A stretch of DNA of 64,000 nt from CAVVFX01 sp963747535 (GTDB lineage: Bacteria > Acidobacteriota > Terriglobia > Bryobacterales > Bryobacteraceae), in assembly GCA_963747535.1 (NCBI GenBank), contig CAVVFX010000017.1, positions 1 to 64,000 of the forward strand. The letters are read 5' to 3'. The notes under the pieces were generated by a model, which did no database searches, was not told the DNA's origin, and saw only the letters and a list, made by a program, of their open reading frames with translations. The stretch's first letter is position 1. Every line of letters starts with the position of its first letter. Shown piece by piece: positions 54,420 through 61,565 of this stretch. Both the position numbers and the translations under genes were made by a program.

Positions 54420-55055
54420 CTATTTTGGCAGCTTTCCGGCGGCTCGGAGCTCGTCAATCAGCCTTTTCGTCATCTCTCCGTCGGGGCCATACGTCAAGGC
54501 ATTCAGTTGGTCGTCAAGAGACTCGAAATCAGACCATTTGGGTGGTTTAGGGATCGAGAGTTCAGGTATGGCGGTGGTCTCCACGGGTGACTCGGCGGCA
54601 GGCTGAACGGCGTTTTGCGATTCGAACCCAATTTCCGACTTTTTCCTTTCTTTCTGGGCATTTATAAGCTCGGCTCGGGCCTTGTAGAAACCCCGATCGG
54701 AGGACTGGTGGTAACGGATGAGCAGGCCCAGGTCCGGGGGCATGTAGCCAGGGGCGGCGGGAGCATTCAGGGCGACGGACTGAAGGCGCCAGGCCCGCAA
54801 GCTCAACCACTGGTTTTGAGCCATTTTCTCGAGGAGGATTTGCTCGGAGGCGGTGGCGGGCTGAAATTCGTTGTGGAGGTCGGCGAGGAGCAGGTTGAAT
54901 TGCTCGCGTTCTTCGCCGGCTATGAAAAGCACGGAACTGGTGAAGCCATGGGAAAGACGATTGCGGCAGGATCGAGCTTTGCCCTCCGCCGTCTGGGGTC
55001 CGGTAGATTTTTCCGCGTTGCGGCGATTGGCTTCAATTTGGGCTGGCGTGGCCAT
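54420..55055 (-). CDS. 'NRRNAEKSTGP' family protein of unknown function (211 aa)
   Basis: The ATG at 55055 follows gaggag. The N-terminus (ATPAQIEANRRNAEKSTGPQ, then TAEGKARSCRNRLSHGF) is the hallmark of a highly paralogous family found mainly in Acidobacteriota and Planctomycetes. The rest is helical (EQILLEKMAQNQWLSLRAWR) and low-complexity. The arrangement of small basic residues suggests nucleic-acid contact, but no function is known. A longer frame reaches 55151 without a ribosome binding site. Confidence 0.78.
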   Translation of the reverse strand: MATPAQIEANRRNAEKSTGPQTAEGKARSCRNRLSHGFTSSVLFIAGEEREQFNLLLADLHNEFQPATASEQILLEKMAQNQWLSLRAWRLQSVALNAPAAPGYMPPDLGLLIRYHQSSDRGFYKARAELINAQKERKKSEIGFESQNAVQPAAESPVETTAIPELSIPKPPKWSDFESLDDQLNALTYGPDGEMTKRLIDELRAAGKLPK

Positions 55056-55315
55056 ACGGCGTAATTCTCCTCTGGCGAGTCCATAGCGGCTATGGATTCG
55101 CGATTTGATTCCCAGGATGTCGGCCGGGGGGTCGTGAGGCAGGCGCGCCAATCACGATCTAGATTAGTCATAGCATAGAGGTCGGCGAAAACGTTCTCGA
55201 GGGGCCGGAAGCTATTGAGGGGAGAGGAAATATAGGTTGAACTGGGCCCCTGCCTCGCAGACCAAGCAGGTGGCTGTGAGCATACAGTACAATGTCGGCA
55301 ACAAGGAGTATATAC

Positions 55316-56380
55316 ATGCGACGCAGAGATTTCTTCGAATTAAGCGCGGCCCTGGCGGCAGCACAGGCGACCGGGGCTCCAGCGGCAGCACCGCCGATGC
55401 GTATGAAGTTGGGCACGCAGCATGGCGAATCGGACGACATTTTGAAGACTATGGCTGCCTTCGGCGTGAATCATATATCCGCCCGTACGCCGTCGAAACA
55501 GCTCGACGAGAAATGGTCGGTGGAGGCTCTAACGCGGTTGCGCGAGCGCGTCGAAGGATTCGGACTCGTGCTGGAAATGATCGAACTGCCGACCAACTCC
55601 TACGTCACGAACAGCGGGATCAAAAACGTAATGCTGGGCAAGAGCCCGGAACGCGACCGCGAGATCGACGGCATCTGCCAGATGATCCGCAACATCTCCC
55701 GCGCGGGCATTCCGCGCGCCAAATACAACATGACGATCCTGGCAGTCGTGCGCACCGAGCCCACGCCGGGACGCGGCGGCGCCATGTATAGTACCTGGGA
55801 CTACGCGAATGCCAAGGAAGATCCACCGCTGACTGAAGCCGGGCCGGTGAGCGCCGACGCGTTCTGGGAGCGCATCACGTATTTCCTGGAACGTGTGGCG
55901 CCCGCAGCCGAGGAGTATAAGGTCAAGATTGCCTGCCATCCGCATGATCCGGCCATCCCCGGCGGCAAGCCGTTTCGCGGTGTATATCGCGTGATGGCAA
56001 GCGTTGAGGGTCTGAAGCGGTTCATCAGCATCAAGGAGAATCCGTATCACGGGTTGAACTTCTGCCAGGGAACGGTATCCGAGATGCTTGACCGTCCCGG
56101 CGAGCAGATCTATGACGTAATCCGCTATTTCGGTGAGCGCAAGAAGATTTTCAACGTGCACTTCCGCAATATCAAGGGGCGGATCGGTAAATTTCAGGAG
56201 ACTTTCCCGGATAACGGCGACGTGGACATGATGCGTGCGCTGCGCGTATATAAGGATGTCGGCTACGACGGCATGATCATGCCCGATCACGCGCCGCACA
56301 TCGCGGGCGACGAGGGCGCGCGGCAAGCGTTCGCCTTCGAGTTCGGATATATCGCCGCGTTGATGAAGATGCTAGCCTAG
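55316..56380 (+). CDS. exported UxuA-like (mannonate dehydratase family) TIM-barrel protein
   Basis: The start at 55316 follows AAGGAG by eight bases. The leader MRRRDFFELSAALAAAQATG is a Tat-type signal. The barrel keeps family motifs: KLGTQHGESDD, IACHPHDPAIPGG, NPYHGLNFCQGTVSEM, FNVHFRNIKG and YDGMIMPDHAPHIAGD. Mannonate dehydratase removes water from D-mannonate in hexuronate breakdown. Exported Acidobacteriota relatives may have other sugar-acid or epimerase activity, so the family call is firmer than the reaction. Confidence 0.85.
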   Translation: MRRRDFFELSAALAAAQATGAPAAAPPMRMKLGTQHGESDDILKTMAAFGVNHISARTPSKQLDEKWSVEALTRLRERVEGFGLVLEMIELPTNSYVTNSGIKNVMLGKSPERDREIDGICQMIRNISRAGIPRAKYNMTILAVVRTEPTPGRGGAMYSTWDYANAKEDPPLTEAGPVSADAFWERITYFLERVAPAAEEYKVKIACHPHDPAIPGGKPFRGVYRVMASVEGLKRFISIKENPYHGLNFCQGTVSEMLDRPGEQIYDVIRYFGERKKIFNVHFRNIKGRIGKFQETFPDNGDVDMMRALRVYKDVGYDGMIMPDHAPHIAGDEGARQAFAFEFGYIAALMKMLA

Positions 56381-56591
56381 CTACTTTCTGGCCAAAAGTG
56401 TGAAGCCAATTCTTTTGTTCGCATAGGGCATCCTGCCGGTCTGCTGCACGAGCGTCGAGATTCTTACGTTTTCGGTCCACTTTACCCTGGACAAAGATCT
56501 CCTCTGCGTTTTCCTCCGCGGCTCGGCGTCTCCTAAGAAACACTTTCTCTGTCGGCACTGGTCTGAGAATAGTTATAAAATATCTTCCACC
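56381..56591. other. short gap before the tandem array
   Basis: No gene, RNA or strong repeat is visible. It separates the UxuA-like gene from the 53-bp array. Confidence 0.4.
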
Positions 56592-56976
56592 CTGCCGGAG
56601 GCCGCTGCGGAAGCTCGGCGGACGCAGCCAAGCAATCGTCCATCCTGCCGGAGGCCGCCGCGGAAGCTCGGCGGACGCAGCCAAGCAATCGTCCATCCTG
56701 CCGGAGGCCGCCGCGGGAGCTCGGCGGACGCAGCCAAGCAATCGTCCACCCTGCCGGAGGCCGCTGCGGAAGCTCGGCGGACGCAGCCAAGCAATCGTCC
56801 ACCCTGCCGGAGGCCGCTGCGGAAGCTCGGCGGACGCAGCCAAGCAATCGTCCACCCTGCCGGAGGCCGCTGCGGGAGCTCGGCGGACGCAGCCAAGCAA
56901 TCGTCCACCCTGCCGGAGGCCGCTGCGGAAGCTCGGCGGACGCAGCCAAGCAATCGTCCACCCTGCCGGAGGCCTA
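56592..56976. repeat. 53-bp tandem array, seven full units plus a partial
   Basis: Units start at 56592, 56645, 56698, 56751, 56804, 56857 and 56910, with a 14-base partial at 56963. They differ only at a few positions (cactgcgg/ccgcgg, aagctc/gagctc, accc/atcc). Each begins ctgccggaggccg. Within a unit ggcggacg pairs with cgtccacc across a 12-nt loop, with one C-A mismatch. The arms ggcggac and gtccaccct also occur in the dispersed hairpin repeat copy at 61399. The array ends exactly at the stop codon of the IS110 transposase. There are no unique spacers, so this is not CRISPR. Confidence 0.9.
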
Positions 56977-57427
56977 AACCTTGGCGGGCACGAGGCTATA
57001 CCCCATCATTCGTGCTTGCTTGAAGAGTCGCTGTCGCTGTTTTTCTTGATTCTTTTCTTCGATTCGTGCGAAGTGGCTGTCGTCGTATGACATACCCTTC
57101 TCGACCAGCGTATAGATGATTCTGGCTAGCTTGTGGGCAGCTGTGATAGCAGATTCTCCTCCCAGCTTGGCCTTCATCCTCCGATAGAATTTTCCCAGGT
57201 GTGATTTGTCTCGGTATAGGGATTCCGCCGCCATTCGTAACGCCTCGCCCAGTCGGGTACTTCCATCTCGGGTCTGACTGAACTTTACTTTTCCCCCCGT
57301 AATCGTATTATTGGGACATAGGAGTAACCAGGACGCGAACGCGCCGGCCGACCGAAAGCGGCTGAGATCCGGACCAACCTCGGCGAGCATCACCTTCAGC
57401 GTTCCCACATTGATGCTCGGGATACTA
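56974..57427 (-). pseudogene. IS110 transposase, C-terminal part (interrupted)
   Basis: This piece (SIPSINVGTLKVMLAEVGPD, then SWLLLCPNNTITGGKVKFSQ, LGEALRMAAESLYRDKSHLG) is the Transposase_20 domain with the conserved serine region of IS110 enzymes. It joins in frame with the part at 58548-59449 once the inserted IS630 is removed and one TA copy kept. Its stop coincides with the start of the tandem array. Confidence 0.88.
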
Positions 57428-58547
57428 GTGCTTAATTGCATAAGTTGACAAGTGTATTTCGGAGCTGGGTGCCCTTCACATCACGCTTGCGCCAGCGAAA
57501 CGGCTTGGCACGTTCATTGTGTTTGCGAATAAAGGCTTCGATCGCTTCGCGCAGCTGGTCTTTGCTCTTGAAACTGGCTCCGTTGAGAGTCTTCCGTTGC
57601 AGTAGACTGAAGACGATTTCAATCTGATTTAGCCAACTTGCCGAAGTCGGTGTGAAATGAAAGTGCACGCGGCCATCGTACTTCGCGAGCCAGTCGCCGT
57701 TCTTCTTGTGCGGCGAGTAATTGTCCAGGATCACGTGGATCTCTTTATCTGTCGGCTGTTCTGCAATTACGCCTTCCAGAAAGCTCTGGAAATCTACCCG
57801 TTTCTTGGCTTCCGTGAACTTTGTCTTGACCTGTCCGGTGGCGACATCCAGGGCCGCGAACAAATTCAGCGTGCCGTGCCGTTTGTAGGTACTCTTCAGC
57901 CCGCGGACCACAGCGCCGCTGTCGGTCTCGACGTAACCGGCCGTCCGCTCCGTGGCCTGCATACTGGGTTTCTCGTCCATGCTCAGCACTACCGCATTCA
58001 ACGGTGGGTTCAGGTAGAGTCCCACCACCTCAGCAGCTTTGGGCGCAAACTCCTTATCCGTGCTTACACACCAACTGCGGTGTCGTTGCAGGTGGATGCC
58101 TTCGCGGCGCAGTATACGCCAGACTGCATAGACGCTAGATCCGAGCGTCTCTGCTACCGCGGGTCCATCCCAATGGGACATGCCCGGAGGCGGCGGTTGT
58201 TCAAGTAGTGCAAGGACGCGGTTCCGAAATGCGGCGTCGTATGTCACCGGCTTGCCCGGTCGCGGTTCGTCGCCCAGTCCCCTCACGCCCCAAAAAGCGA
58301 ATCGCTTGGACCACTTGGTAACGGTGGGGATGGAGACTCTCAGTTCCCGTGCCACCTGCTGAATCTCTTTTCCGTCAAGACGGGATAAGATGATTCGGGC
58401 GCGCTCCACCAAGCGCGCCTCCTCAGCCCGGCTCATAGTGATCGCAATCAACGTTGCCTTGTCTTCGGCAGAGCACTCCAACACAGGCGCATGTCTGGGC
58501 ATCTACCAAACATTCTAATACAGAAATGTATTATTGCGATTAAGCAC
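57428..58547 (-). mobile_element. IS630-family element inserted in an IS110 transposase gene
   Basis: Ends are imperfect inverted repeats beginning gtgcttaat and ending attaagcac, flanked by a TA duplication (57426-57427 and 58548-58549) inside ctag. Removing it restores the IS110 reading frame exactly (MDLT|SIPSIN). That precision makes the borders reliable. Confidence 0.9.
57432..58502 (-). CDS. IS630 family transposase (second type)
   Basis: The product is 356 aa. A helix-turn-helix (EIQQVARELRVSIPTVTKWS) precedes a DDE domain: LSMDEKPSMQATER, VILDNYSPHKKNG and PTSASWLNQIEIVFSLL hold the D, D and E. The gene is intact. It differs clearly from the transposase at 5611-6762, so two IS630 lineages are present. 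Confidence 0.93.
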   Translation of the reverse strand: MPRHAPVLECSAEDKATLIAITMSRAEEARLVERARIILSRLDGKEIQQVARELRVSIPTVTKWSKRFAFWGVRGLGDEPRPGKPVTYDAAFRNRVLALLEQPPPPGMSHWDGPAVAETLGSSVYAVWRILRREGIHLQRHRSWCVSTDKEFAPKAAEVVGLYLNPPLNAVVLSMDEKPSMQATERTAGYVETDSGAVVRGLKSTYKRHGTLNLFAALDVATGQVKTKFTEAKKRVDFQSFLEGVIAEQPTDKEIHVILDNYSPHKKNGDWLAKYDGRVHFHFTPTSASWLNQIEIVFSLLQRKTLNGASFKSKDQLREAIEAFIRKHNERAKPFRWRKRDVKGTQLRNTLVNLCN

Positions 58548-59449
58548 TAGTTAAATCCATGCCGAACACCCGATAGCATTTCTGCCGGAAGTCCTCATCT
58601 CCCGCCTTGATCATTTGCTTGTGGGTGGGAGGAGCTGGCGCCTGTCGATTCGCCTTGATCTCCATCGCCTCGACCGCTTGCCGCAATTGTTGATCGCACT
58701 CTTCGATTTGCTTCCGATAATGCCGGTAACTCGCCAGCGATTGCCGTAGGGTGAACAGATGCTCTGGTCGGTAATCTCCTTCTAGTGCCTTGACGATCTC
58801 CGACTCGCTGGCTCGCACTCTTCCGTCGCGCAGTTCCGCTAGCCGATGTCCATCCCGTTCCCCCGCCAGGATCGCATCCACAATGGCCAGTCCACTTACA
58901 CCTGTGATATCGCTCAGTACTCGATGTATTTGCACATTCATTTGATCCAGAGCCTTCTGCATGTGCTGAATGTGCTCGCTGGACGCCTGCACCATCCGAC
59001 TGCGGTGCCGTAGCACTGTCCGGAACGCACAGACATCTCCTGGTGGACGGAACGATCCCTGCACTAACCCAACCGCGTGCAGGTACTGCAACCACGCCGC
59101 ATCGCTAACGTCAGTCTTCCTGCCCGGCACGTTATGGTAGTGGCGTGCATTGACCAGAAACACTGTCAACCCGCGCGCCTCCAATACTTGAAACAAAGGA
59201 ATCCAGTACACCCCTGTCGACTCCATTGCCACCGTCTTCACGCCCACAAAACTGCAACCAATCGGCGATGCGGTTCAGTTCTCGCGTCATGGTGCCGAAG
59301 CGGCGTACAGCCGGTTCGGCTACCCGTGGGCCTACGGCTACATAAATCTCCTCCGGGCTGATGTCGATACCCGCCGCATCCATTCGCACTTGTGGCGGTT
59401 CGGTTACCGATTGCAGCCTTGTCTTCTTACTTCTCTTCTTAATCTTCAT
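58548..59449 (-). pseudogene. IS110 transposase, N-terminal part, with one frameshift
   Basis: From the ATG at 59449 (MKIKKRSKKTRLQSV) the product reaches the first catalytic Asp (GIDISPEEIYVAVG). Near 59242-59246 the frame breaks (WLQFCG); the next frame resumes VKTVAMESTGVYWIP, the conserved E-S-T-G-x-Y motif, then GRKTDVSDAAWLQYLHAVGL with its D-x-x-D. One extra G explains the break. With the inserted IS630 and this frameshift, the element cannot move by itself. Confidence 0.88.
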
Positions 59450-59853
59450 AGGGGCTCCTACCCCTGTGGTGGCTCCAGCGTGGTCAAACTCAAACGCAGT
59501 CTCCTAATCGGGGTTGGTTCCTGAAGGAACCACCACCACTCACCAGACCACGAAAACTGGAAACCATGCTCCGCGACGGGTTCGAAAACACCATTGCGCT
59601 AACGGCCTTAACTGCCACCACAGCGGATGCAGGCCAAAATATCACACTGTGTTTCCTTCCCCACCAGACTGGGCCCGGCCCAGTAAGATGCTCTGCGGTA
59701 ATCTACGGCCCACCGCATTACCGGGCGACTTGCCTCCGAAAATTCGCTTACCTGACGCGGGAAGCCGGAACTCCACCGCAGAGACACCGAGCCGCAGAGG
59801 GTCGCCAAGCTGGCCCAATTGTTTCGAACATTTGTATTGCATTCTGTTTTGTT
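59450..59853. other. IS110 upstream region, possible bridge-RNA locus
   Basis: No gene is credible here. IS110-group elements carry a structured guide ('bridge') RNA in the non-coding end upstream of their transposase. This stretch has the right position and includes a small stem (ggttcc-tgaa-ggaacc near 59515-59532). A plus-strand reading frame through it has no coding features. I cannot fold it reliably by eye. Confidence 0.35.
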
Positions 59854-60225
59854 TTATGTCCAGGCGCGGCAAATCGGAGTGAAACGTATTTCGGTTCCAA
59901 GCCGGCCACCAAGCCCAATGCCTTTCATCGGCATGTAGTAGTACTGAGCTTTCAACTTCCAGTTCGTCACCTTCTCGCTGGCCAGAACTTTACCTGCGGC
60001 TGCATACAGCTTGTCCAGGCTGCCGGTGTAGTAGTAGCCGCCCGCGAGCGAAACGTGCGGTTGGTGTTCGCCGTCGAGCGCGAAGCCCGTGGGGTAATTC
60101 TTAAGGAGCGCCGTGTTGGCAGCCGGAGCAAGATGTCGATAGCCGTGATCGGATGCTGCGCCGCACGGGCTGTCCCTTCATTGCCAACGGTAGCCAACAA
60201 TCTATTATTCAACATACAATTATCC
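59854..60225 (-). pseudogene. truncated 2'-5' RNA ligase-family fragment
   Basis: In one frame the text ITAIDILL, and in the next ANTALLKNYPTGFALDGEHQ, PHVSLAGGYYYTGSLDKLYA and KVLASEKVTNWKLKAQYYYM, read as the N-terminal half of a 2H phosphoesterase of the 2'-5' RNA ligase type, with one His-x-Ser motif (PHVSL). The second half and its second motif are missing and a stop follows at 59854. A frameshift near 60120 also breaks it. Non-functional. Confidence 0.65.
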
Positions 60226-60250
60226 GGTTTGAACTTTCCGAAAGAGTGAA

Positions 60251-61228
60251 CTATTTGCCGGTTTCGAAAGAATAGATCCGGTTCCAGTCGTGCTTCATGT
60301 CCACGACAGTCCAGCCCTTCGCGCCGGCTTCCTGGAGAGCCTTGTCCAGAGAGCCGAGCGGCGACCGCTCATAGGCATACTCGCGGTCGGAATCCGTATG
60401 GTGTACGAGCAATCCGAAGCGAGACCCCGTCCCGGCGGCGGTCCACTGCAGCATCTGCAAATCGCCGTCAGAGTTGCCGAACGCAGCGATTGGCTTTCGT
60501 CCTATGTGCATGTGGATACCGACGGGCTTGCCGTCGTTGTCGTCTACAAAATTCACTTCCGGCAGTCGCGTGAGCACCGGAACGCCGGCGACCATCTCGA
60601 ACCTGGTTACGATGCTGCTGCCAATCACCTGCTCGGGCGGAATCCCATATACCTGCTCCACCCACACACGCATGAATTCAATGCCCCCGCCGGAGACGAT
60701 AAACGTCTTGAAGCCATGGGCGCGCAAATAAGAAAGGAGTTCCAACATCGGCTGGAAAATCAGGTCCGTGTAGGGACGATTGAATTTCGGATGCCTGGCG
60801 CTGGCGAGCCAATCCTGCACAATCTTTGAGAACTCGTCGGTGGTCATGCCGGCGTGGGTAACCATGGCAAGTTCGACCAAGCCGCGCATACCTCCGGCCG
60901 CGACAGTTTTCATGTCGCCCGCCAGAACAGCTGCAAAGAGCGGCTTGTCCTTCCATTCGGGATGTTGTGGGGCCATAGCCTTCAGGCGATCGATAACGAA
61001 CGCGAGCTGGAAATACATCGGCTGCTCGGTCCACAGGGTCCCGTCGTTATCGAAGACCGCGATCCGCTCTTCGGGTTTGACGAAGCGAGGGTCGCCAGTC
61101 GTAGTCACTCCCCGGACGAAGTTTACGATGCTCTGCTTTGCGGGGCCGTCGTTCCAGGAGGAAAGCGGAGCCTCGCCTCCGGCGTATTCTTCCAACGTCA
61201 ACGTAGTCGGGCTTGTGGATGTCGTCAT
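60251..61228 (-). CDS. HAD-superfamily hydrolase
   Basis: The ATG at 61228 (MTTSTSPTTL) gives 325 aa; the ribosome binding site is weak and a longer start is possible. HAD motif I is IAVFDNDGTLWTEQP, motif II FIVSGGG, and motif IV FGNSDGDLQML, with a lysine in IGRKPIAAFGN. The C-terminus includes VHHTDSDREYAYERSPLG, common in acid-phosphatase-like HAD proteins. It is probably a phosphatase; the substrate is unknown. Confidence 0.88.
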   Translation of the reverse strand: MTTSTSPTTLTLEEYAGGEAPLSSWNDGPAKQSIVNFVRGVTTTGDPRFVKPEERIAVFDNDGTLWTEQPMYFQLAFVIDRLKAMAPQHPEWKDKPLFAAVLAGDMKTVAAGGMRGLVELAMVTHAGMTTDEFSKIVQDWLASARHPKFNRPYTDLIFQPMLELLSYLRAHGFKTFIVSGGGIEFMRVWVEQVYGIPPEQVIGSSIVTRFEMVAGVPVLTRLPEVNFVDDNDGKPVGIHMHIGRKPIAAFGNSDGDLQMLQWTAAGTGSRFGLLVHHTDSDREYAYERSPLGSLDKALQEAGAKGWTVVDMKHDWNRIYSFETGK

Positions 61229-61398
61229 GATCGTCGTGCCTATTGCGCGCAGCGGCGTTCCCGGCAAGCGGACAGCGCTTGCGAGGTTCGGACGGGACGA
61301 TGAACCGGTCAATAGGGGTGATTCAAAATATCTACCACGGACTAAACTAACGGCCTGTGGCGAAACGCCAACTCCGTATAGCGGCATGCCGCAAAAAC

Positions 61399-61443
61399 GG
61401 CTGCTCCGCAGCCGGGCGGACCACAAAAAACGATGGTCCACCC
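61399..61443. repeat. dispersed double-hairpin repeat, copy 2
   Basis: ggctgc-tcc-gcagcc at 61399-61413 is followed directly by gggcggacca (61414-61423), loop caaaaaacga, and tggtccaccc (61434-61443). Compared with copy 1, two A-T pairs of stem 2 have become G-C pairs on both strands; one pair has become a C-A mismatch. Confidence 0.8.
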
Positions 61444-61565
61444 TACGGTAGGCCAAGAGCCATCCGCGAAGAGTACTACGCCCGTACAACCTTGAATGTG
61501 GGATAGAATTGTGCAAGTCGGTTGGCATGGTTCCGGGTGAGCCAGCATGTAGGGGCTTCTTGCAC

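Noticed and set aside
56277..56961. Long minus-strand reading frames through the tandem array (repeated 'MDDCLAASAELP')
   Set aside because: They are produced by the repeat itself; the period is not a multiple of three and there is no ribosome binding site.
56592..56976. Tandem array as a CRISPR array
   Set aside because: Period 53 with no unique spacers between units and no cas genes in the window.
59566..60249. 227-codon plus-strand reading frame
   Set aside because: Its second half is antisense to a recognisable 2'-5' RNA ligase-like fragment and the first half has no coding character.
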